DNA of 64,000 nucleotides from assembly GCF_033568475.1 (NCBI RefSeq), contig NC_133122.1, positions 181,865,449 to 181,929,448 of the forward strand, written 5' to 3'. The position numbers were made by a program, and so were the translations under genes. The notes beneath the pieces are model-generated. The model made no database searches, was not told the origin of the DNA, and saw only the letters and a list, made by a program, of their open reading frames with translations. Shown here in pieces: positions 23,252-34,794 of the stretch. This stretch comes from Henckelia pumila (taxonomy: Eukaryota > Streptophyta > Magnoliopsida > Lamiales > Gesneriaceae). Positions within the stretch are counted from its first letter, which is position 1. Each line of letters begins with the position of its first letter.

Positions 23252-24655
23252 TAAAATGTTCAAAAAAATCAAAGTGTTTTCTTTACACTATGTTTGGCAA
23301 CCAGGATTTTGGGGGATTTGATGGGATTTGGATTTTAAAATTCCATTTCTATCGTTTGGCATGATGACTTAAAAAAAGGAATTTGGATTTGTTCAGGAAT
23401 TCCCAGGATTTTGTGGGATTTCAATCAGTGTAACCAAATCCTATCAAATTTGACAAGATTTGATGGGATTTGGATTTGAAAAAAAAATAAATAAAACACC
23501 GATCAAATATTCTTATTCTATTTTACCTTTGTCTTTCTCACTTCATCGATGCATCTTTCTCATCTTTCATCAGTCATCGCTTCTTCCATCAAATTCAACC
23601 TGGTTCGAATTTTTTTGACTTTAATATTTTGATCGATGCATTCTATTATATACATATATTAACGTTTTGTTTTTTTTTTTTTTCCAGATTTTTGTTGCTT
23701 GATCGTTAACAGAACTGGTAATTATTATATTCTTTGTTTTTCTCTGTTATATTCTTGGTGATAAAAAGTGTATCATGTATTGCACCTAACTTCTGAATTT
23801 TGTTTTTCAAGAATCCTTACCTGTGCGTGCCTTTTCTTCTTTTTTTTTTTAAGAATCCCTACCTGGGTTTTTAACGACTACTTGAGTATAATCATGTAAA
23901 AGGCTAAAATATTGTAGGATGGATGATATACGATTTATTGGATGCAATAATTATAGTGCATGTGTGTTGCACCTACCTCTGCCTTCTTTTCAGAATTTTT
24001 ACATGTGCTTTTAATTACGAGGTAGTGGGAAAAATCTTGAAAAATACAAAAATAAAGTAGCACGGTGAATTTATTTTATTGCGTTGTTATATATGATTCA
24101 TGTATTTTGATTCCACATGTTTTGGTAATAAAAAAAAAAATTGTGTGTTCTTTGTAAAAATTTTTGAATTGCACGTCTATACCCTCTAGAATTCTTGATA
24201 ACGTGAAAACACAATTTATGGATTGAATTAGATTGATAATTGGCATAGGTTTATGACATATAATTTGACATTAAATCTAGATTGTTGACTGGAAATCCTG
24301 TATCTTACCATGCGGCTGATCTTTTCTTATAACATATGTTTACGGCATGTGTATTGTATTAATAATTATTATAAGACTCAAATTAATTTGATAACTAACA
24401 TATGTTTTGGACATGTAATTGACACTAAATATTTTTAAATAAATCAAATGCTCATATATATTATTTACGATGATTTCAGTATTTATGGTGTTGCTTTATG
24501 GGAAAAGACTACATCTTTTATATTTATGTTAAAAAAAAGTGTCTATTATTCTTCCACTTGGAGTTTGGGATAGAGGAAATTAGTCGTACATTTCTGAATT
24601 CAAGTTGGATTTATGCAACGATTTTCATGTTATATATATATTTTTTATTTTATAG

Positions 24656-26016
24656 ATGGATAGAGTCAAAGAATCAACTCGACGATCACAGATGACAGTT
24701 ATAGCAGTAGTAGCTTGTGTTGCTTACTTGAATATGTTGTTTTATAAAAATAAGAGCTACATAAGTAGCATCATATCAGAAAAAGATTTGAAAAGAGATA
24801 TAGTTAGGAAGGAGTTAATGCATCGTATTGAAACCGATGAAAGAATTCGTGGGATGCTTCGTATGGGACCAACTACGTTTATGAAATTTGTTGCACTATT
24901 ACGAGAGAAAACTTTCCTCAAAGATACTATTTACAGCAGTATAGAAGAACAATTTGCAAAATTTTTGTATATTGTTGGGCAAAACGAAAGTACTCGCTCG
25001 ATGGGATTTATATTTTTACGATCTGGTGAAACCATCAGTCGACATTTTCATAATATCTTGAGGGCAATCATATCTCTTCAAGATCAATTTATGATCCAAC
25101 CTGATGGAAATGAGGTCCCAACTGAAATCTTTAACAATCCAATATTCTATCCATATTTCAAGGTAAAAATATATAGATAAAGCTTTAAGAATTGTTCTAT
25201 TAAAATATTTAAGTCATATCTGATTAAAAAATAACATAATTTTGATACATATGATAGGATTGTGTTGGTGCAATCGATGGAACACATTTTCGTGTTAAAG
25301 TATCTAAAGAAAATGTTGCAAGATATAGAGAAGAAAAGATTTTCCCACACAAAATGTGTTGGCTGCATGTACCTTCGACTTGAGGTTTACATACGTGTTA
25401 CCTGGATGGGAAGGTTCTGCAGCTGATGGGCGTGTCCTTGAGGATGCACTTGATAGAGAGGATAAGCTAAAAGTTCCAAATGGTATTTCCTCATACATAT
25501 ACTAATAAAATGTTAAAAAATAATAATAACAAATAAATATTAATCCTCAATTAATTTTGTAAACTTGTCGATGCTGGATTTATGCTAAGAGATGGTTTTA
25601 TCGCCCCTTTCAGAGGAACTCGGTATCATCTAAAAGAATATAGTAATCATGGACCAGAATCTCAAAAAGAAATATTTAATCACAGACATTCGTCTTTGAG
25701 AAATGCCATTGAAAGAGCATTCGGTGTTTTAAAGAAAAGATTTTCAATTTTAGCCAGTGGTGCCGAGTCTAACTACAAAGTAGAGACTCATTCAAAAATT
25801 ATATTAGCATGTTGTATTTTGCATAATTTTCTCATGAGAGTAGAACCCAACGAAAGATTGATTGCCGAAGTCGATAGTGAACTAACACATGAAGATATTG
25901 TGAATGAAAAAAATGCAAATTCTCGTTGTAGATCTGAAAGCAGCAGAAATGGAATAATGATAAGAAATAAAATAGCACAAGAAATGTGGGAAGATTATGC
26001 ATGTGGTCCTACTTAG
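24656..26016 (+). pseudogene. Harbinger DDE transposase (HARBI1-like), inactivated by a one-base deletion
   Basis: Exon 1 is 24656-25162 (MDRVKESTRRSQ...), exon 2 about 25258-25482, exon 3 about 25561-26016. Exon 1 carries the helix-turn-helix-like N-terminal part (ERIRGMLRMGPTTFMKF, RSGETISRHFHNIL). Exon 2 opens with DCVGAIDGTHFRV, holding the first catalytic aspartate; after the frame shift at about 25327-25335 it continues with PGWEGSAADGRVL (second aspartate). Exon 3 has LVDAGF, PFRGTRYHLKEY and NAIERAFGVLKKRF (catalytic glutamate). So all three DDE residues survive, but one missing base in the YR(G)RK region truncates the product. I see no AG acceptor directly before exon 3. Confidence 0.85.
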
Positions 26017-26021
26017 AATAT

Positions 26022-26215
26022 TTTGCTTGTCATGTACTTTTGATTTAATAATATTATGTTTGTTTCTTTGATTTTTATGTAAAATTTATTCCTATTTCTT
26101 GCGTGATTTCTTATTCTGTTTGCTTGTCATGTACTTTTGATTTAATAATATTATGTTTGTTTCTTTGATTGTTATGTAAAATTTATTCCTATTTCTTGTG
26201 TGATTCCTTATTATG
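26022..26215. repeat. 97-bp tandem duplication between the two Harbinger genes
   Basis: 26022-26118 and 26119-26215 are near identical (TTTGCTTGTCATGTAC to the TTCTTGTGTGATTCC region) and follow the transposase stop codon. Confidence 0.85.
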
Positions 26216-26315
26216 TTTGCTTTACGGAAAAAAACACTAATTGGAATCATTATATAATTTAATATTTTATGGTATTTTTTATGATTTAAGCTTTGTAATG
26301 TTTACATCCTAGGAA

Positions 26316-27317
26316 ATGAGTACTGAAGCTCAAGCTGTTGAAGTTGTCCACTATAAAAGTTGGACTCAACAGATGGATGAGTTTTTGCTTGATTTTTTAC
26401 TAGAGCAAAAGAATCAAGGACAAAAACCAGACAAAAATTTTTCTCAAGCTGCGTACAATGCTGCTATTGAAGCTATAAATTCAAAATTTACTATGAAAGT
26501 AAATAAAGACAACGTGCAAAATAGATTGAAAACTTTGAAAAGAAAGATGACTATTGCTTTGGAAGTGTTCAAACGAGGTAGTGGGTTTGGTTGGAATGAC
26601 ATAACAAAACAAATTGAAGCACCTGAGGAGGTTTGGGACGCATTAATCAAGGTATGCATTGTTATTTTATTCATGTTCATTTTCTTGTATTTTTTTAATT
26701 GTTATTGTCTGAGAATAATAAAATGTAATTAGGTATATCCTGATGCTAAACATGTCCGAAATATTGCAATTCCTTACTTTCCTGTGCTGCGAGAAATATT
26801 TGAAAAAGATAGAGCTAATGGAAAAGGAGCAGAAACTGGAAAAGAGAAGGCATGTCGTTGGGCAAGAGAGGGGAAAGAGCTGAATGGTGGAGAATCTTTA
26901 CGAATCGAAGAGATCGATGAGTTGGTAGCCGAACAACAGGTACATCTAGAAAATTTGGAAGATTTCGAAGAGGAGAACTTTCAACAAATGGCTATTCCTC
27001 ATTCATCGTCCACAAATAACATTTCTAAAGCTGGAAAGAAAAAAAAGTCAAAATTTGATGAAATGAATGAGAGATTTGACACTTTGAATAACACGATATC
27101 ACAAATGGCTAAGGCAATGGATGCCAATGATCAAAACAAATGTCGGTGTGAAGAGATATACACTGAACTGACAAAAATTGATGGAGCAGATGAAGTTTTT
27201 ATTTTTGCAGCAAGTGATTTTCTTGTGTCAAATCCAAATGCAGCTGATCTTTTTTTGGGGATTCCACATCATGCTCGTCTTCGCTGGTTGAATTGGAAAA
27301 TGAACAACTCATCTTAG
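26316..27317 (+). CDS. Myb/SANT-like DNA-binding protein of the Harbinger element
   Basis: Two exons, 26316-26651 and 26733-27317, with a GT..AG intron of 81 bp, give 306 residues. Residues about 15-112 (YKSWTQQMDEFLLDFLLEQ, NKDNVQNRLKTLKRK, GFGWNDITKQIEAPEEVWDALIK) form the Myb/SANT-like domain; VYPDAKHVRNIAIPYFPVL follows across the splice, as in the L10-interacting Myb family. A basic stretch GKKKKSKFDEMNERFD and a C-terminal region FLGIPHHARLRWL are also typical. In PIF/Harbinger elements this protein works with the transposase in DNA binding and nuclear import. No stop or shift is seen, unlike the transposase next to it. Confidence 0.88.
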
Positions 27318-27795
27318 GATAAAATATGCATTTGATTTCGAAATAAAAGTTAGGATATTATTGGATTCATTGACGAATTTTTTGATGTTTTAGATTGCAT
27401 TTGGTTTTTTAGAAAATATATTTTCTAGAATTTAAATTTCAGAATTTATTGTGTTCCATGATTTTTTATTTCTTATTTACGTGTCCTATGATAAAATATT
27501 CAAATGTTATAATTTTGGCTTTACGGACACTACAATTATAAAAGAATTATTAATTACTAAACTTTGGATTATTTAATTTAAAAGATGACTTAAGGGTAGT
27601 TTAGTCAAATTTATAATTCCAAATTCAAATCCTTTTTTTTTTTCAAACAAGAAATGGATTTATAAATAACATTTTTCAATTTTAAATCCAATCAACAAAT
27701 GGAATTTTAAATACATGGATTTCCAAATCTAATTCCAAATCCAATTCCAATTTTAAATCCAAATCCCAAATTTGAAAGAACCAAACACACTGTTA

Positions 27796-29169
27796 ATAAC
27801 AACAAAAGAGTTCCAACTTTCAACTGAGTGAGATACTTTGAACAAATATCGCAAACAAAATCTACGAGGTTGGAATAAAAAAGGACAGAAAAAAAAAACA
27901 CAAAAAAAAACACAAAAAGGAATCAAACTATGGCTGCACAATTAACAGAATTAATCTCATCATCGACACGAGCCACAAGAATACATCCAGAACATTCCAT
28001 TTTCACGCACGATTTAGTCGAGGCATGCTTAATATCTAGTGTGTTTTATCAGCATTTTTCATGCAAAGCTGTATTTACCACTTCCAGGATTATCTTACGG
28101 ATTTCCGCCTTTAACTTCCACACGAATCACTAACTGGGTTAAGGCCAAGGAAGAATTAACAATAGGTCAATCTTAAGCTGTAGCTCACCCAAATTTTAAG
28201 ACACGCCTAAAGTTTTTTTAAATTACTTTTGTAATTTTTTTACTTGGCAGCTCACTCTATCCATACCCGAAGCACATACCACCTCCTTAATTCATTTTGA
28301 TGAATAGTACAATGTAATGATTATATTTTAAAAAGGGCTGACCTCGAAGGGGACCCCATTTCACATGAGTCAGAAGGCTCATTGGCTCATGCGGAGGTTA
28401 AATCAAAGGATGTGCACGAGCAGTAGAGACCTGAAGGATGGAGCAACCTGGTCCAACCCCCAGAGCATACCCCCACAATATTTCAGCAGATAATATGCTC
28501 TACATGATGATCGAACCCGCAATGCTGGAAAATGATCTCTTTCCACGTCACTTCAGGCCTTACCAACTCACCTATGCCCTTGTGGGCAATGTACAATGTA
28601 ATTATTATATTGTTACATAGTGTTGTGAATAAAGGATAGAGTATTCAATGAAATTCAATAAATCACCATCAAAACTAAGCTGATCAGTTTCTGATCAATC
28701 AAACGCCACTTAATGAAATATGCAAAAATTAAAGAACACAAAACTTTACATGGTTTGGCCACAAAAGTACCTACGTCCATTGTTGGATCAAATATTATAA
28801 GAGACTAGAGTTTACAAATATATTGTGAGAAACAACGCAAGAATTCAACACAAAATCATAACTGAAATCAAATCTTTGGAAACCATTGATCTCTCTTCAT
28901 TTGCTTGTGTTTAACTGCTCTTGAACTCACTCACTAACTAACTTGCCCTAACTAACCAAAATTGATTCTGGATATGCTTATTAACACCCTTCCTTTTGCT
29001 TCCAGCTGACTGATGTGTTCATAGAGATGACTGATGTAGACGTGTAACTGCTTGCATGCATGACCGCCTGAAAGATTTTATGACAACGCTAACAAACTTG
29101 TAATAACTTGTCCGGACGACTAAATGACCACTGTCCAACTGACCACTGACTGATGATTTCGGTTACGAA
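27796..29169. other. Unassigned sequence with retroelement-like scraps
   Basis: No gene is recognisable. 28340-28600 has a low-copy-repeat look (TCGAACCCGC box and TATGCCCTTGTGGGC), possibly a SINE-like or tRNA-derived fragment. 28740-28790 contains CATGGTTTGGCC followed by CCTACGTCCA, a block common in plant copia LTRs. Confidence 0.35.
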
Positions 29170-29297
29170 TAAATATAGCAAGTGTACTAGGTCAAGTAAT
29201 AGTAAATGGACGAAGAGTTCAAGTATCAATTCCACATAAACTATAGTTAATGCTTAAGATTTAATTATTTTACTTAATCTAGACAAAATAATAAAAA
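29170..29297 (+). mobile_element. Small fragment resembling an Athila/TAT-type gypsy LTR
   Basis: The order AGCAAGTGTACTAGGTCAAG, GAAGAGTTCAAGTATC, AATTCCACA resembles a segment common in Athila/TAT LTRs. This rests on memory of the motif only. Confidence 0.3.
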
Positions 29298-30157
29298 AGA
29301 GTTTTGGGAATATCTATTAGCTTAGTTAAGGCTTATAGAACTTGCGTAGTGATACGGTGAACTTTTGATTATTGGCTTGGAACCTGGGTCCTACTAGACT
29401 CGAACCAGCCTAGAGGTACGTACACATTGACTGAGATTTCCAGCGAGTATACATGTTATATGTTGCATTTACTTGGCATTATTATGTGACATGATGTATG
29501 TTTTACTGCTTTCTACATTTATATGTCATGTGCATATACACGTAGAGCTTATACCTTGTTATACCTTGATTATAGAGCCGCTCAGTTCTATACTTGTGTA
29601 TATAATCTGTCACTAGGAGTACCGCGACGGTGGGGACAGAGATGTCTGATTACTCCGGTGTACTAGACGAGTGTGGTTGTACCCAGAGGTTGATCCGTGA
29701 GATTTCAGCACTCATGTAGCACCTGTACTGAGCATGACTTATCAAATGACCAATTTTCAGTCATCACGATTGCATGCATCATATACAAATGTTTACTCAT
29801 ATTTATGTACTGGGTGTTAGTCGCTCACGTCCTAGTTATTATCTTGGACACCCCATTCCATGAGGTAGGTCGCAGGATGGACGGAGCAGGGAGTTTGAGG
29901 CAGGACTACGGGACAGGAGCTAACAGAGGATATTTTATACAGCAGGATTCGATATAGTTGTATAATATTTTTATGACAGTTTATTCGATATGGTTGTATC
30001 ACTACTGAATTAAGTCTTGAACTTTTGTATTAAGTTGTTATGTAAATTATGGGTTATGTTTCCGCAAGTTTTACTCTGTTAAGTTCTTATATTTTATTTA
30101 AGATTAATGCATGATATAGTTGTCAATTAGTAGGTGATTCAATGCAGGGTCAGTACA
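29298..30157 (+). mobile_element. 5'-truncated chromovirus LTR, copy E
   Basis: It begins in the U5-like part (TATTAGCTTAGTTAAGGC) and ends GCAGGGTCAGTACA, matching the terminal 276 bases at 1-276 better than the LTR at 32263-33692. It runs straight into RNase H coding sequence with no primer site, gag or protease, so a deletion or recombination removed the interior. Confidence 0.7.
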
Positions 30158-32142
30158 CAATTTGTCCTCAAAATTGTAAAGAGAATTTCTGTGAACTTCG
30201 TAGACGGTTGACTTCTGCACCTGTGTTGGCTTTACCGTCTGGATCTGGAAGGTATGTGATTTACACTGATGCTTTTCTTCAGGGACTGAGATGTGTCCTG
30301 AATCAGAACGAGCATGTGATTGCAAAACGCCTCTAGACGGTTGAAAGTTCACGAGAACAATTATCCAGTGCATGATCTTGAGTTATCAACAATTGTATTT
30401 GCATTGAAGATCTGACGTCATTGTCTGTATGGCGAGATTTGAGATCTTCACATATTACAAGAGTATTTAGTATTTGTTCACTCAGGAAGAGTTGAACATG
30501 AGATATAAACGTTGAATGGATTTGCTGAAGGATTATGAATGTGAAATTAAATACCATCTAAGAGCTGCTAATTTCACTGCTTATGCCTTAAGTCGCAAGG
30601 TGCGAGTGTCTGCACTCTAGACTAGTTCTGTAACCAGTGTCATTAAAAATAGTTGTTTTTTAGGGTATACCTTCAATCATAAGAAAGGTATGCAGAGTAT
30701 TCAGATGTTTGCGATTTTATCTGAGCCATCTTTGTATTCTCGGATTTTAGATGCTCAGATATCTGACCCGTAGACCCAACGTTTGGCTTGTTTAGCTAGA
30801 AATGATAATATGTTTGGATTCCACTACCGGTCAGATGATTTTCTTTGTTTGTCTGGCCGTATTGTTGTTCCAGAAGATGATACTTTGAGGGACGAGATTT
30901 TATCTCAAGCCCATCGTTCTAAGTTGAGTATTCGTTTAAGAAGCAACAAGATGTAATATGATTTGCGTACTAGGTTCTGGTGGAAAGAAATGAAGAGAAG
31001 TATGTATCAATATGTTTCGAGATGTTTGGTGTGTCAACAGGTCAAGGCAGAGCACCGACGATCTCGAAGACTGCTTCACAGTTTACTTATTCCTGAGTGG
31101 AAATGAGAGTTGATCACGATGGACTTCGTGACCCATTTACTGTGTCCTCGAGGAACTGTGATGGTATCTGGGTTGTGGTGGACCAATTCACCAAGTCAGC
31201 ACATTTCATTCCTTATAACTGGGACTACAGTTTTGACATGATGAGTCATTTGTACATCCAGGAGATTTTTCTATTGCACGGAGAGTCTGTGAGCATAGTC
31301 AGCGATCAAGACCCCATGCTTACTTCTAGATTCTGAGGGAGTCTTTAGCGCGCTTTGGGTACTACTCTCAGCTTGAGTACTGCATATCACCCAGAGACTG
31401 GTGGATAGTCAGAGTGTACGATTCGTACTCTTGAGGATATGCTCAGACCGTGTTCAATGGATTTTGGTCCGGCTTGGCAAGATCAGTTGACATTGATTGA
31501 GTTCGAGTACAACAACAGTTACCATCGTAGTATTGGAATGGCTACGTTTGAGGCGTTGTACGGGCAACGATGTCGTACTCCATTGTTTTGGGAAGAAGTG
31601 AAGGAGTGAAAGGTAGAGGGACTAGAGTTAGTCCAACAGGCTATTGATATTTTTGGACAGATCAAGAAACGAATTAAGACTGCATAGGATCAGCTGACTA
31701 GTTATGCGAATGTTAATCGCAGACCTTCACAGTTTGAGGTGGGTGAGAAGGTGTTCTTGAAAGTTTCACCATTTTGTAGGATTTTGAGATTCGGTCTCAA
31801 GGGTAAGCTATCCTAGGTTCATTAGTCCATTTGAAATTCTGGAAAGTGTTGGAGATTTGGCTTACAGATTGGCGTTATCGCCGTATTTGTCAAGTATCCA
31901 TGTATCATTATTGCGACGGTATGTGACAGATGAGTCTCATATCATACAGCCGTCTGAAGTACAGCTAGATACATATTTTACATATGTGGAGAGACCTCTG
32001 CGTATCATAGGTCATATGGATAAGGTCTTACGTAATAAGACCATTCCTCTTGTTCAAATTCAGTGGCAACGCCGAGACACTGAAGAAGCCACTCGAGAAC
32101 TTGAGAGTCGTATGCGTACAGACTATCCAGAATTGTTTTGAT
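30158..32142 (+). pseudogene. Chromovirus (Tekay-type) pol remnant: RNase H, integrase, chromodomain
   Basis: Order of recognisable parts: RNase H (FCELRRRLTSAPVLALP, YVIYTDAFLQGL) from 30180; integrase zinc-binding region (HRSKLSIR...CLVCQQVKAEHRR) at about 30900-31075; integrase core (MDFVTH, WVVVDQFTKSAHFIPY, SIVSDQDP) at 31120-31330; and a C-terminal chromodomain-type region (31857-32141). Frameshifts and stops separate them. RT, protease and gag are absent. Chromoviruses use such a C-terminal domain to guide integration. Confidence 0.85.
31857..32141 (+). pseudogene. Open segment covering the chromovirus integrase tail and chromodomain
   Basis: 94 codons. YRLALSPYLSSIHVSLLRRYV, then SYV-like linker (TYVERPLRIIGHMDKVLRNK) and IPLVQIQWQRRDTEEATRELESRM ending PELF are diagnostic for plant Tekay-clade chromoviruses. 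It has no start of its own and is a fragment of pol. Confidence 0.85.
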
Positions 32143-32245
32143 CATGTTGTATTTTCCGTTGTATCTTGTAAAATGTTCAGTTTGAATAAAAAATATTTAT
32201 TCATTATTGCAATCAGTACTTAAGATTTATTCGAGGACGAAATAT

Positions 32246-32262
32246 CTTAAGTAGGGGGAGAA
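32246..32262 (+). other. Polypurine tract of the chromovirus
   Basis: AAGTAGGGGGAGAA lies immediately before the 3' LTR start TGTAGCAG, and GAGGACGAAAT is just upstream, as usual for this clade. Confidence 0.75.
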
Positions 32263-33692
32263 TGTAGCAGTCCGGCTCCATTTTTACAAGATTAAGTGAA
32301 TGATCATGATTAAGAGACCTTAATATAGTCAGATAGATTAAGTAATCGGATTCAGAAGGGCCAAAATTGGTAAAATGGACTTGGACAAGATCGGAACATC
32401 CGAAATAGGATCGGAGGTTCCGAATGGTTCGGAACCAACGAACCATGATCGGAAGCAACGAAGGCAATCGGAACGTCCGATTGAATATTGAAGCTTCCGA
32501 TCGGTATCACCCGTACGTGGCATGGAATCTTGGACACGTAGCTACATGCGGGAGATCGGAGCTTCCCATCTCAGTTGTCCGGAACGTGGCATGCATGCGA
32601 GGATTGGAGCTTCCGATCGTTGCCTATAAATAGACCATCCAAGATATATTTTTCCTCACATCATTTCTAAAGTTTTCTCTCGTCCCTTAGTGTATTCTAG
32701 GTGTTTTGGGGTATTTCCAGCCTTCCTAGGCTCGATCCGGAGGTTGGAAATGTGCTCCGGGGTTGCGACGGAGAGGTGCCCAAGTTCAGGGACAGTCGTC
32801 ATCAGAGGGCTGACGACGGACACAGGTATAGCTTTAGATCTTTATAGTAAATAGAGATTACGCTATAGTCTAGTTAAAACTTTTAGAATAATGTTATAAT
32901 ACATGAGTACTTTGCATTATAGTGCGGAATATAGGCTTGAAAATAGAGCTGGTTTAGCTTTCCTAATATATGAGGTACATAAGTATTATTCGAGATATTC
33001 AGATTGAATATGCATGTATTATGTGTTTGTATGTATTATGCGTTTGCAAGATTTATATGATACAATATGTCATGACTGTATGTTGCATACATGAGCATAT
33101 TGGACCTTTATCCTATAAGTATAATGTAGTAGGGCGCTCACCCTACGAGTTGTGGATGGTTGAATACATAAATCTTGTGTCAGGTCACCGTTATGGTTGG
33201 ACACTTGTAATAGTATCAGATCACCATTATCCACTGAGTATATGAACCACCTTCTGAGGCGATGGCGTAGCGTGCTATATATCCTGGGCCCGGTCTATGA
33301 GCTTGTTTCTTGACCTGAGTGTCTTGATACCCAATTCACTTGCATGCATGTATAATATCGTATACTCGTACTCTCGTACTGAGCGTTTCATTCTCACGTC
33401 CCGTACTTTGTTGTTTCTGGACACCTTATTCCATGAGGCAAGTTTGCGGTTGGATGAGGCGGGTGATTTCAGGAGGGCTTAGACGATTGATGACCAGCAG
33501 AGTTGTTTGTCTAAGCTTTTGATTTTAATGTATTCGGGTTGATACATTTGAATTCGATATGGTTATATAATATTTATGTTTTCTTGAGGATTTGATTTTG
33601 GTTTTTGCTGTTATTTCTGGTTATTTGATTTATTAAGTTAAATGCATGCTTAAAATTTTGTTTAGTAGATAATCACGATGCGGGTCACTACA
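32263..33692 (+). mobile_element. Complete 3' LTR of the chromovirus, copy D
   Basis: 1430 bp, TGTAGCAGTCCGG...GCGGGTCACTACA. Eight TCGGA-N3-TCCGA-type units lie at 32391-32616, followed by TATAAATA at 32624-32631 and a conserved block with TGACGACGGACACAGG. It differs in subfamily from the upstream copy E. Confidence 0.88.
32391..32631 (+). promoter_or_regulatory. U3 repeat array and TATA box of LTR D
   Basis: 13-bp units at 32391, 32411, 32429, 32449, 32468, 32488, 32556 and 32604, each two 5-bp arms around a 3-base centre (ACA, GGT, ACC, AGC, ACG, GCT, GCT, GCT). TATAAATA follows 8 bases after the last unit. Confidence 0.75.
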
Positions 33693-34794
33693 AAGACTGT
33701 CCACAAAGCTTTGTAAAATCATTTGAAATGTCTTTATGAATATGTATTCACCTCCCATCTACACACTTTTCATCCAACATTAACAAAATTAACAATATGG
33801 TTCCAAAACGATTCTTGACAATTTAAAGTGAAAAATAAATAAATAAAACGATACGTGGGATTTTTGTACAATGATTTAAGTATTTAACTAAATACCAGTT
33901 TTTTTATTTATAAATAAATAAAAATAAGGAGTTAGATTTAATTTACATATAATACTTTTAGCATAAGTTAATGTGTATTTACTATAAAATCAGAAAGTTT
34001 TTAATTTACAGTTTCTTTTCCCATTTTGGGTTTTAGAAACCCGAACTAGATCATAAGTCAGGATTCTTGTTCCGATTTTGAAACCCATCCGAAAATCAAT
34101 TTGGATATTGGTTTATAAGAGACCCGATTAAGTTCTAAAGAGATAACATAACATAAAATACAAAAGATATTGTGAGTAATCTCGGTTTTTGTTTTTTTAA
34201 GATAATTAATCCAGGGGTGAGATCGGGTCGGGATCCGTCCCATAACCCTCTTACTCGATTTTCGTTACGATAGGAATTGAGATATTTTTTTTCTCCCGAT
34301 CCCGCAACAGAAAAGTGTCGGGACCCGAATGTTCGGGATCTCAGGATCACGTCAGATCGGGAGATGGTAATCTCGAACAATTTTTTTTAAAAAAAAATTT
34401 CTATGAATTTTTTTTAAAAAAAATTTATGAATAAATTAAAACAATTTCTTAGTACATTACAAATAAACTAAAACAACTACTTGACTAATACAATAAAAAA
34501 TATAATTATTCATAATAATAATAAAAACAAAAAAAAATTTATAACTCAATGTTAATATTAAAAAAAAGATAAAAAATAATTACATGATATATAATTATAA
34601 AACATTAATATTAAAATAGAAAAGTATAAATTTTCTTTTATTTTAATTAAAAAATATTATTTATATATTTGGGTCGGGTCGTGAATCTCGTCGGGTAAAA
34701 TTGCCTATCCCGATCTCGAAATTGATCGGGTCGAGAAAAATCACGACCACTCAGGTCGAAAAAAGTTCGGAACGAAAAAAATTCGGGACAAAAA
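33693..34794. other. AT-rich stretch and a GGGTCGGG-rich element interrupted by copia
   Basis: 33693-34000 shows nothing. 34020-34790 has GC-rich ends with repeated GATCGGGTCGGGAT and CCCGATC blocks around a very AT-rich core. Similar motifs (AAAATCGGAAAAGATCGGGAT) continue after the copia element at 39880-39900. It looks like a MITE-type element into which the copia element inserted; borders are not resolved. Confidence 0.4.

Larger units (their letters stand above)
23286..27792 (+). mobile_element. PIF/Harbinger transposon, two genes, TTA target duplication
   Basis: Left end CACTATGTTTGG and right end (reverse strand) CAGTGTGTTTGG, flanked by TTA at 23283-23285 and 27793-27795; length 4507 bp. 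Both subterminal regions are dense in GGATTTGG/CCAAATCC blocks. It encodes a HARBI1-type DDE transposase (24656-26016, broken by one base) and a Myb/SANT-like protein (26316-27317, intact), the standard gene pair of this superfamily, in the same orientation. Confidence 0.9.

Noticed and set aside
27930-28133. 67-codon open frame beginning MAAQLTELISSS
   Set aside because: Plausible-looking start but no family resemblance and no supporting exons; left unannotated.
28400-28620. tRNA-like box (TCGAACCCGC) suggesting a tRNA gene
   Set aside because: No cloverleaf can be formed around it; at most a tRNA-derived repeat.
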